This document shows positions 1 to 5,185 of a stretch of DNA of 6,459 nucleotides, one piece after another. Each line of letters opens with the position of its first letter. Position 1 is the first letter of the stretch. This DNA is from Chloroflexota bacterium (GTDB taxonomy: Bacteria; Chloroflexota; Limnocylindria; Limnocylindrales; CSP1-4). The translations under genes and the position numbers were made by a program. The stretch is taken from contig VGPE01000166.1 in NCBI GenBank assembly GCA_016875645.1, forward strand, positions 1 through 6,459, read 5' to 3'. The notes below the pieces were generated by a model that worked only from the letters and a program-made list of their open reading frames with translations, had not been told where the DNA came from and ran no database searches.

Positions 1-33
1 ACGGGCTGGCAGGGCGACACCGGAGCGGCGCAC
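1..33 (-). CDS. Possible 5' end of a further minus-strand gene, cut by the window edge
   Basis: Downstream of the cupredoxin stop on the minus strand, a GTG at 33-31 opens a frame that stays open to the window edge and reads MRRSGVALPAR. An AGAGG lies just upstream but only about 2 bases from the GTG, which is short for a Shine-Dalgarno spacing. The basic N-terminus would suit a signal peptide or membrane protein. Eleven residues are too few to identify anything, and the frame may be chance in DNA this GC-rich. The remaining bases to 55 hold nothing else I can support. Confidence 0.15.
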   Translation of the reverse strand, partial: MRRSGVALPAR

Positions 34-55
34 GGCCTCTGCCTGGCCGCGGCGG

Positions 56-478
56 CTACCGGATCGTGAGCGTCCCCGCCATGCCGTACGCCTCATGGCC
101 GGGGAGGTGGCAGATGTAGAGGAGGGGACCCGAGGCCGGGAAGGTCACGATGGTCGTGACCGTGCCCAGCGCCGGGATGGAGACTTCCGTCGGGCGCTCG
201 CCGTGGCGCTGCTCGGTGCCGGTCCGGTGCGCCTCGTGGACCTGGGCATCGCCCACGATCCACTCGTGCTCGATCGGGTCCTCGTTGTGGAACACGAAGC
301 GGATCGGGCGGCCGAGCGGGACCGTCAGCACCGACGGCTCGTACCGGCTGTGGTGGATCCGGATGTCCACGGTGATCTGGCCCGACCCGAGCTCCGACGC
401 GGCCGCCACGGCCACGAACAGGGTCAGCGCGGCGAGCACGCCGGCCACCACCGTCAGCCGGCGCCGGGCGTCGTTCAC
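56..478 (-). CDS. Secreted cupredoxin (type 1 blue-copper) protein
   Basis: Small exported copper protein, probably an electron carrier or copper-binding protein outside the cytoplasmic membrane. I chose the GTG at 478, giving 140 residues, because it overlaps the upstream stop as GTGA. It also leaves a clean signal sequence: basic MNDARRRL, then a hydrophobic stretch at about residues 9-28 ending AAAS. The upstream ATG at 517 would give 153 residues but puts an Arg-rich tail before the signal. The rest is a beta-sandwich of about 105 residues. All four type 1 copper ligands are visible: H71 in EHEW, then C123, H128 and M133 in CHLPGHEAYGM. The Cys-x4-His-x4-Met spacing matches rusticyanin or sulfocyanin-like sites better than plastocyanin. 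The 4-bp overlap implies translational coupling to the preceding gene. The natural partner and redox role are unknown. Confidence 0.88.
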   Translation of the reverse strand: MNDARRRLTVVAGVLAALTLFVAVAAASELGSGQITVDIRIHHSRYEPSVLTVPLGRPIRFVFHNEDPIEHEWIVGDAQVHEAHRTGTEQRHGERPTEVSIPALGTVTTIVTFPASGPLLYICHLPGHEAYGMAGTLTIR

Positions 479-1386
479 GCCGCGTTGCCGGGCGACGGGC
501 GGGCGCGCATCAGCCATGCGACGAAGCCGAGGCCGACCGCGACGAAGCCGAGGCCGCCGAACCAGCGCACGATGTCGCCGGTGGGGATGGACCCGCGCTC
601 TCCGGAGACGTCCGGCAGGACGAAGCCTGCGTCCACGACCGACGGCCGGCCGAAGCCGCTCGCGTCCACCGCAAGGTCATACGTGAGCGTGCTGGCGTCC
701 ACGTCGATGCCGATCTTGGTCAGCCAGGCTTCCTGCGGCACCCACTCCATGCCCTTGTCGCTGCGCAGGTCGGCGAGGAGCAGTTCGCTCGCCTGCTGGT
801 CGAAGTCCACGCGCAGGCCGGCGAAAGCGGGCAGCGGCAGCAGGGCCGGGCGGACGTCGGTGAGCAGGTACACGTCCGCCGAGACGGTCTCGCCCTCGCA
901 GTTCGTGCAGACCGTCGCTCGTGTTGACGTGTCGCCCGCGAAGACCGTCTGTGCCTGCATCTGCTCGCGCATCTGCTGGAGTTCGACCGCCGACCGGGCG
1001 GCCTCCATCTCCGCCGCGAGCTTGGGCGCGCAGTTGATGCACAGCCCGCGCTCCTCGTTCCAGCAGGTCTCGTCCACCCATTGGTTGCTGCGCGGACAGC
1101 GGGTGAAGTGGTGCTGGAGGTCGGCGGACGCCTTCTTGAGCGCCTCGTCCCGGGCGCCTCGATCGGTGATGTCGCGCGCCGTATCGGCCACGCGGGATGC
1201 GCTGCCGAAGAACCCGCCGAGCAGGTTGCCGGCGCCGCTCAGCAGGTTGCCCGCGGTCCCGAGGTTGGAGCGGATGAACTCGCTGCGGTACCCGGAGCCG
1301 CAGATGTCGCAGCGGAATTCGAATTGGTAGCCGTTCTCGTCGGACAGGTCGGAGTAGTTGCTGTTGAACGGCGTGAAGCCCGGCAT
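475..1386 (-). CDS. Zinc-ribbon protein with an unusual C-terminal membrane-anchored half (possible chimera)
   Basis: 303 residues, starting at ATG 1386 with a good Shine-Dalgarno (GGAGA, 7-base spacing). The first 165 residues carry cysteine pairs typical of zinc-binding ribbons: C26/C29, C97 with C108, C116/C119 and C160/C163. Between them are a Gly/Leu-rich segment (about 41-62) and a charged, probably helical segment (about 121-147). From memory of related zinc-ribbon proteins, I would expect CPxC at 97-100 (here CPRS) and a second CxxC after 160-163. Instead the protein changes character at about residue 166. It continues as a cysteine-free, Asp-rich, probably beta region (about 167-265), then one transmembrane helix (about 272-293) containing a GLGFVA repeat and a short basic tail. 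Codons end in G or C throughout both halves, so the frame is genuinely coding. The tail overlaps the cupredoxin gene by GTGA. Function unknown; I do not recognise the C-terminal half. Confidence 0.75.
   Translation of the reverse strand: MPGFTPFNSNYSDLSDENGYQFEFRCDICGSGYRSEFIRSNLGTAGNLLSGAGNLLGGFFGSASRVADTARDITDRGARDEALKKASADLQHHFTRCPRSNQWVDETCWNEERGLCINCAPKLAAEMEAARSAVELQQMREQMQAQTVFAGDTSTRATVCTNCEGETVSADVYLLTDVRPALLPLPAFAGLRVDFDQQASELLLADLRSDKGMEWVPQEAWLTKIGIDVDASTLTYDLAVDASGFGRPSVVDAGFVLPDVSGERGSIPTGDIVRWFGGLGFVAVGLGFVAWLMRARPSPGNAA
518..556. repeat. Short tandem repeat, 18-nt unit with 21-nt period
   Basis: The 18-base unit at 518-535 recurs exactly at 539-556, a period of seven codons. 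On the minus strand it encodes GLGFVA twice, inside the single transmembrane helix of the zinc-ribbon/anchor protein. It looks like a small in-frame duplication that lengthened or regularised the membrane helix. Confidence 0.7.
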
Positions 1387-1393
1387 GGTCGTG

Positions 1394-1446
1394 TCTCCAG
1401 CGGGGTGCCGCTGACAGGGTCGCAGCGAGTCAGGGCCCTCATCGTA
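1394..1446 (-). promoter_or_regulatory. Candidate -10 element and Shine-Dalgarno for the zinc-ribbon gene
   Basis: On the minus strand TACGAT (1446-1441) fits a sigma-70-type -10 box. It would start a transcript near 1434 with a leader of about 48 bases. That leader carries GGAGA at 1398-1394, 7 bases before the ATG at 1386. No convincing -35 is seen at 17-bp spacing. The Shine-Dalgarno is well supported; the -10 is only a match to consensus. Confidence 0.4.
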
Positions 1447-1456
1447 CCTGCGCAGG
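1447..1456. promoter_or_regulatory. Perfect 10-bp palindrome in the divergent spacer (possible operator)
   Basis: CCTGCGCAGG is its own reverse complement and lies between the zinc-ribbon and dehydratase genes. It directly abuts the minus-strand -10 candidate and sits about 19 bp upstream of the plus-strand one. That position would suit a regulator binding site. Palindromes of this size also occur by chance in GC-rich DNA, so this is only a candidate. Confidence 0.2.
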
Positions 1457-1471
1457 CACGACCGCGGACCC

Positions 1472-1488
1472 CTGCGATACTCGGCCAG
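1472..1488 (+). promoter_or_regulatory. Candidate extended -10 promoter for a leaderless dehydratase mRNA
   Basis: GATACT at 1475-1480 is preceded by TGC, which gives an extended -10 pattern (TGn). The GTG start at 1488 begins 8 bases after the hexamer, where transcription would be expected to start. There is no Shine-Dalgarno sequence before the GTG. Together these suggest a leaderless transcript. No clear -35 box is visible. Based on sequence match only. Confidence 0.35.
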
Positions 1489-2469
1489 TGCCTGACCTGA
1501 TCATCCCGTTCGAGCGGATCCTCGCCGCGCGCGTCGTGCTTGCCGGGCGCATCCATCGGACCCCGATGCTGGGTTCCGCGACCGCGGCGTCCATCGTCAC
1601 GAGGGCGACGGGGGGTACGCCCGGGCGACGGTCGACTGCACCTCAAGGCCGAGCACCTCCAGAAGACGGGTTCCTTCAAGGTTCGCGGGGCTCTGGCGCG
1701 GATCGCAGGCCTGACCGAAGAGGAGCGGACCCGCGGCGTGATCACCCTGTCGGCCGGCAACGCCGCGCAGGCATACGCCTGGGCGGGAGCCCAGTTCGGT
1801 GTGAAGGTGACCGTGACGATGCCCGCGGGCGCGGTGCGCTCCAAAGTGGATGCGTGCCGTGTCTACGGTGCGGAGGTGATCCTGCACGGGGCGAACATCG
1901 CCGAGACGGCGGACCACCTGGCGAAGGTCCGCGACGAGCGCGGTCTGGTGTACGTGCACCCGTTCGAGGACGCGGACCTGATTGCGGGCCACGGGTCGGC
2001 CGGCCTTGAGATCGTCGAGGACCTGCCCGGGGTGGATGTCGTGGTGGTGGGGATCGGCGGCGGCGGCCTCATCTCCGGGATCGCGGCTGCCGTCAAGGCG
2101 CTCCGGCCGGCGGCTCGGGTCATCGGCGTGGAGCCGGAGGGCGCTGACTCCATGTTCCGGGCGCTCGCGGCAGGCGAGGTCATCGGTCTCGTGCCCTCGA
2201 CCATTGCCGACGGCCTGGCCGCGCCGTTCGCCGGCGATCGGACGCTGGCGATGGTCCAGCGCCACGTGGACCAGGTGGTGCGGGTACCCGACACCGTCAT
2301 CCTCGCGGGAGTGCGCTTCCTGGCCGAGCGGACCAAGCAGGTTGTCGAGCCGGCAGGGGCGGCGGCCCTCGGCGCGCTGCTCTTCGGGCGGGTGCCGCTG
2401 CGCGACGGGGAGCGAGTCTGCGCGGTGCTCTCGGGCGGCAACGTGGAGATCAGCCGATTGGGGAGCTGA
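1488..2469 (+). CDS. Threonine/serine dehydratase (PLP, fold type II), split by a one-base frameshift
   Basis: Cytoplasmic PLP enzyme expected to deaminate threonine to 2-oxobutanoate, or serine to pyruvate. The N-terminus (MPDLIIPFERILAARVVLAG, then RIHRTP) starts at GTG 1488 in one frame. The conserved remainder (HLKAEHLQKTGSFKVRG onward) is in the next frame. Removing one G from the run at 1610-1615 gives a continuous 326-residue protein, normal for short dehydratases without an ACT regulatory domain. In that numbering K64 (SFKVRG) is the PLP lysine, SAGN is 88-91, the phosphate-binding Gly loop (GIGGGG) is 188-193, EPAGAAAL is 287-294 and SGGN is 315-318. The usual His after SAGN is Ala. 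No second lesion is seen, so the shift may be a sequencing error or a recent mutation. As read, only the C-terminal frame (from about 1615) makes recognisable dehydratase. Serine racemase is a less likely alternative. Confidence 0.9.
1610..1615 (+). other. G6 run at the frameshift point in the dehydratase gene
   Basis: Six G bases follow ACG here. With five, the frame would read TGVRPGDGRLHLK and join the two halves of the dehydratase exactly. With six, the N-terminal frame runs out of family similarity and ends at 2009. Homopolymer length error in assembly, a real mutation, or slippage during expression would all look the same. Confidence 0.8.
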
Positions 2470-2471
2470 TC

Positions 2472-2495
2472 GCCGGCGCGGCAGTGCTGCCCGGC
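2472..2495 (+). other. Weak imperfect hairpin after the dehydratase gene
   Basis: GGCA at 2480-2483 pairs with TGCC at 2488-2491 around a 4-base loop, and GCCG/CGGC can extend it across a one-sided GCGC bulge. No T-run follows. It might slow transcription between the two genes, but it is weak. The rest of this 79-bp spacer shows no promoter that I trust. Confidence 0.2.
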
Positions 2496-2537
2496 TGACG
2501 GCTCCAGGCGCCATCATCGTCGCCAACAGCGACTGAC

Positions 2538-2543
2538 AGGAGG
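2538..2543 (+). promoter_or_regulatory. Strong Shine-Dalgarno AGGAGG
   Basis: A full AGGAGG lies 5 bases upstream of the GTG at 2549 and fixes that start. It is the best ribosome binding site in the window and contrasts with most other genes here, which have none. It implies that this gene sits inside a transcript with a leader, for instance read through from the dehydratase gene. Confidence 0.8.
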
Positions 2544-2548
2544 GAAGC

Positions 2549-3031
2549 GTGCTGGCGATCCGGGTTCAGGACATCGATGCGGGCGGGGCCGCGCCGTACG
2601 GCGTGGAGGTGCTGGCGCCCGCATCCGCCGGCGCGCGCGCCGACCTGGTTGAGGAGTGGTCGAACTACGCTCGGGAGCGCTACAGCAGCGAGGTCGTCGC
2701 GCGCGAGTTGACCATTCCGGGCAAGCCGGCCCTGCTCAACTTCGTCGAGGTCCACCCGAACAGCCCGCAGCTGACGGTGAGCTTCCGTGAGCCATGGATC
2801 CTGTCGCTCCTTCCCGGCTGGACCGACGTGGCGTCATTCGATCCCGCCACGGTTCGGTCGTTCGTGGTCGCGCCGGGCACGGCGGTCCTGATCCCGGCAG
2901 GCCTGTGGCACGGGCCGCTCACGCCGCTCGAGACGACCGACGCCCTGGTGGTCTTCCGGGCCGACGTCCGGGACGAATGGACCGAGCTGCCCAACCCGGT
3001 GCCGCTGGCGATCGACCGCGCCACCGTCTGA
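2549..3031 (+). CDS. AllA-like cupin protein (ureidoglycolate lyase family)
   Basis: 160 residues, the same length as E. coli ureidoglycolate lyase AllA. That enzyme splits ureidoglycolate to glyoxylate and urea in purine (allantoin) breakdown. The family pattern as I know it is matched by EVHPNSPQ at 67-74 (AllA has an ERHPxxxQ-type motif), by a hydrophobic strand around 82-90, and by PGTAVLIPAGLWHGPL at 109-124 with W120 and H121. The start is GTG 2549 with a strong Shine-Dalgarno. No signal peptide or membrane segment is seen. No other purine-catabolism gene is nearby and the neighbour is an amino-acid dehydratase, so the true substrate may differ. Family assignment is fairly secure; the specific activity is not. 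The gene is convergent with the metalloprotease gene. Confidence 0.7.
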   Translation: MLAIRVQDIDAGGAAPYGVEVLAPASAGARADLVEEWSNYARERYSSEVVARELTIPGKPALLNFVEVHPNSPQLTVSFREPWILSLLPGWTDVASFDPATVRSFVVAPGTAVLIPAGLWHGPLTPLETTDALVVFRADVRDEWTELPNPVPLAIDRATV

Positions 3032-3044
3032 AGGGCACGCGGAG

Positions 3045-3063
3045 GCGGCCGGACGCCGGCCGC
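3045..3063. terminator. Perfect GC hairpin between convergent genes (candidate bidirectional terminator)
   Basis: GCGGCCGG (3045-3052) and CCGGCCGC (3056-3063) form a perfect 8-bp stem around ACG. The hairpin fills most of the 32-bp gap between the stop at 3031 and the opposing stop at 3064. There is no real T-run on either side, so it is not a textbook intrinsic terminator, but its position between convergent genes supports the role. Confidence 0.5.
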
Positions 3064-3486
3064 TTACTCGTGCCCCAGCTCCTGCAGGCGCTCGTCGTCG
3101 ATGCCCAGGTGATGGGCAAGCTCGTGGATCACGGTCTCCCGGACCTCGTCCTCCAGGTCGAGCGGGTCCGGGAAGTCCTCTTCGAGCGGCAGCCGATACA
3201 GCGTGATCCTGTTGGGCACCGTCGCCCAATCGGCGCCCCATTCGGTCCGCGGCACACCGTCGTACAGGCCATAGGGGGCATCGCCCGGCTGGAGGTCGTT
3301 CTCGAGCAGTTCCTCGGCGGTCGGCTCGTCGGCGATGACGACTGCGACCTCGTCGAGGACGTCGGCGAAGGGCGGCGGGATCCGGGCGAGCGCTCGCTCC
3401 ACGAGGCGCTCGAAGGGCTCGTGGCGGGCGCGCGTCGGGCGCCGGGATCCGGGCGGCGGCCGGTAGCCGCGGGGGCGCTTGGGCAT
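3064..3486 (-). CDS. Small zincin-like metallopeptidase (HExxH)
   Basis: 140-residue soluble protein of the single-domain bacterial zincin family that I associate with the Zincin_1 (DUF1025-type) Pfam family. The zinc site is near the C-terminus: H121-E122-L-A-H125 followed by LGIDDERL, which gives HExxHxxGxxD with D131 as a possible third ligand. The first 22 residues are basic and Pro/Arg-rich, without a hydrophobic core, so no export is expected. The middle (about 23-55) matches the usual FERLVERAL and PPxFADxLDEVAV-like helix and strand, and RITLYRLPLEEDF (93-105) precedes the active helix. The substrate of this family is not established to my knowledge. The start is ATG 3486. No Shine-Dalgarno precedes it, but a -10-like TACGAT does, which suggests a leaderless message. 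The gene is divergent from the hydrolase operon across 22 bp. Confidence 0.9.
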   Translation of the reverse strand: MPKRPRGYRPPPGSRRPTRARHEPFERLVERALARIPPPFADVLDEVAVVIADEPTAEELLENDLQPGDAPYGLYDGVPRTEWGADWATVPNRITLYRLPLEEDFPDPLDLEDEVRETVIHELAHHLGIDDERLQELGHE

Positions 3487-3493
3487 CGGGAAC

Positions 3494-3500
3494 TATCGTA
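3494..3500. promoter_or_regulatory. Symmetric -10 element shared by divergent genes
   Basis: TATCGTA reads TATCGT on the plus strand (3494-3499) and TACGAT on the minus strand (3500-3495); both fit TAnnnT. The minus ATG (3486) begins 9 bases beyond its hexamer and the plus ATG (3509) begins 10 bases beyond. One site could therefore start two divergent, nearly leaderless mRNAs. No good -35 is seen on either side. AGGG at 3500-3503 could instead act as a weak Shine-Dalgarno for the plus gene. Confidence 0.4.
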
Positions 3501-3508
3501 GGGCTCCC

Positions 3509-4483
3509 ATGGCGGACCACACCCCGGCCGACGCACGCGACGGCCTGCGCGAGCTGGGTCTCGACCCGGCCTCGGTGCCCGCGGCTGACCCGCATCGCCA
3601 GCCCGAGGGATTCGTCGTCGAGGTCGGTGGCGAGCGAATCCACTTGCTCGACTGGGGCAGGCCAGACCGAGGCGACGAGATGCCCGGCATCCTGCTCATC
3701 CACGGCCTCGGGCAGACCGGCTGGACGTGGGCGCCGGTTGCCCGCCGGCTCGCCATCGTGACGCACGTCGTGGCGATGGACCTGCGCGGGCACGGCCTCT
3801 CGGACGCCCCGACCGAAGGCTACGAGCCGTACCGTCTCGCTGAGGATGCGATCGCGGTCATCGAGGGCGCGGGACTCGACGACCGGGGCGTGGTGCTTGC
3901 CGGGCACGGCTTCGGCGCCATCGTTGCGGCCTGGGCGTGTGGCGCGCTCGACGCCGAGGGCGAGGGCCGGGGCCGCGGCCTGGTGCTCGTGGATGGCGGC
4001 TGGGAGGACGTTGCCGAGACAACGGGGATGTCGCCCGCGGAATGGCTGCGCGGTCTGGACGAGCCGCCCGAGGTGCTCCGCTCGATGACCGCCTTCCTCG
4101 CGGATCGCCGCGGGTTCGACCCGGCCACGTGGGATGCCGACCAGGAGCGTGCGGCGCGGGCCACCGTCGTCGAGGTTCCGGCGGGTCACCTGCTTGCGGC
4201 GACTCGGCCGCATACGATGGCGGCCATCGTTCGATCGATGTTCGAGTACCGGCCGTCGGACGTGCTGCCGGGCCTCGCCGGCCCGGTGGCGGCGCTTCAG
4301 TCAGACGACCCGGAAGGGGTTCGGACCCGTGACCTGCGCGCGGTCGGGCGAGCACGGGCGGCCGCAGGGCACGGGCCCATCGCGTTCGCGGCGTACCCGG
4401 GCACCGGCCACAACCTCATGCGCTACCGGCCGGACGAGGTGGCGGGGGCCATCCTCGCCGTCGCGCGTACCATCGCGCGGTGA
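3509..4483 (+). CDS. Alpha/beta hydrolase-fold protein lacking the nucleophilic serine
   Basis: 324 residues from ATG 3509. An in-frame start further upstream (3479) would run into the divergent gene. The alpha/beta hydrolase core is clear: ILLIHGLGQTGWTW at 61-74 (HG oxyanion motif), VVAMDLRGHGLSD at 87-99, the nucleophile elbow at 129-140, a lid-like insertion (about 165-250), and PGTGHNLMRYRP at 297-308 with H301 as the catalytic His. D266 or D267 is the probable acid. The elbow reads G132-H-G134-F-G136, so the serine expected at 134 (GxSxG) is Gly, codon GGC at 3908-3910, one base from AGC. Unless this is a read error, the protein cannot act as an ordinary serine hydrolase and may be a non-catalytic relative. 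It is the first gene of a unit with folE, whose start overlaps its stop as GTGA. Substrate unknown. Confidence 0.88.
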   Translation: MADHTPADARDGLRELGLDPASVPAADPHRQPEGFVVEVGGERIHLLDWGRPDRGDEMPGILLIHGLGQTGWTWAPVARRLAIVTHVVAMDLRGHGLSDAPTEGYEPYRLAEDAIAVIEGAGLDDRGVVLAGHGFGAIVAAWACGALDAEGEGRGRGLVLVDGGWEDVAETTGMSPAEWLRGLDEPPEVLRSMTAFLADRRGFDPATWDADQERAARATVVEVPAGHLLAATRPHTMAAIVRSMFEYRPSDVLPGLAGPVAALQSDDPEGVRTRDLRAVGRARAAAGHGPIAFAAYPGTGHNLMRYRPDEVAGAILAVARTIAR

Positions 4484-5181
4484 GCGCCATCCGCCGCGGC
4501 CGTGACCTGTCCCCCAACGTCCGCTCGATCGTGGACGAGATCGAGACCGAAATGGGGGAGATCCCCTGGCATCCGGAGGCCGACATCGAGGGCGCGGGCG
4601 GCGAGGGCCAGGGCGACGGGCGCGTGGAAGCGGCGGTGCGCGAGATCCTGCTCGAGATGGGCGAGGACCCGGATCGGCAGGGCCTCGTCGGCACGCCTGA
4701 GCGTGTCCACCGCATGTACACGGAGTTGACGTCGGGCTACCTTGTGGATCCCAAGCGCCTCATCAACGGTGCCATCTTCGACGTCGACTACAGCGAGATG
4801 GTGGTCGTCAAGGACATCCCGTTCTACTCGCTCTGCGAGCACCACCTGCTGCCGTTCTTCGGGACGGCGGCGGTCGCGTACATCCCGCGCGGCAAAGTCA
4901 TCGGGCTCTCGAAGATCCCGCGGATCGTGGAGATGTACGCGCGTCGCCTTCAGGTCCAGGAGCGTCTGACCCAGCAGATCGCGGACTTTCTGCAGGGACG
5001 CCTTGCGCCGCAGGGCGTCGGCGTCGTCCTGGAGGCGACCCACCTCTGCGCCGTCATGCGCGGAATCCGCAAACCGGGAACGGTGATGACCACCAGCTCC
5101 GTACTGGGCCTGTTCCGGACTCGCGACCGGACCCGCGCGGAGTTCTTCGCGCACCTCGACCGCCTGGCGCCGCGCGCGTGA
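4480..5181 (+). CDS. folE: GTP cyclohydrolase I
   Basis: Converts GTP to 7,8-dihydroneopterin triphosphate plus formate, the first step of tetrahydrofolate and other pterin synthesis; the family forms cytoplasmic decamers with one zinc per subunit. 233 residues from GTG 4480, which overlaps the preceding stop as GTGA with no Shine-Dalgarno of its own, so it is probably translationally coupled. Zinc ligands are C119 and H122 in SLCEHHLLPF and C190 in THLCAVMRG. H121 and H188 correspond to the catalytic E. coli H112 and H179. Other family blocks are DRQGLVGTPERV (65-76), GKVIGLSKIPRIVEMYARRL (138-157) and KPGTVMTTS (198-206). Having the cysteine ligands marks the zinc-dependent FolE (type IA) rather than FolE2. 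About 45 N-terminal residues, Gly/Asp/Glu-rich at 33-47, precede the conserved core. Confidence 0.97.
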   Translation: MSAIRRGRDLSPNVRSIVDEIETEMGEIPWHPEADIEGAGGEGQGDGRVEAAVREILLEMGEDPDRQGLVGTPERVHRMYTELTSGYLVDPKRLINGAIFDVDYSEMVVVKDIPFYSLCEHHLLPFFGTAAVAYIPRGKVIGLSKIPRIVEMYARRLQVQERLTQQIADFLQGRLAPQGVGVVLEATHLCAVMRGIRKPGTVMTTSSVLGLFRTRDRTRAEFFAHLDRLAPRA

Positions 5182-5185
5182 TGCG

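Noticed and set aside
95..1330. Long plus-strand open frame of 411 codons opposite the zinc-ribbon and cupredoxin genes
   Set aside because: Its protein is Arg/Ser/Pro-rich without any domain, and it lies antisense to two genes with clear cysteine and copper motifs. It is a GC-rich shadow frame.
1597..2526. Minus-strand open frame of 309 codons opposite the dehydratase
   Set aside because: It is low-complexity His/Arg/Pro-rich, antisense to a recognisable PLP enzyme, with no start signal or motif.
3032..3063. Small gene or RNA in the gap between the cupin and protease genes
   Set aside because: The 32-bp gap is almost entirely filled by the GC hairpin.
2834..4213. Minus-strand open frame of 459 codons across the protease and hydrolase
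   Set aside because: It overlaps two recognisable genes on opposite strands, its composition is Arg/Pro/Ala-rich and no family is recognisable. Long stopless frames are expected at this GC content.
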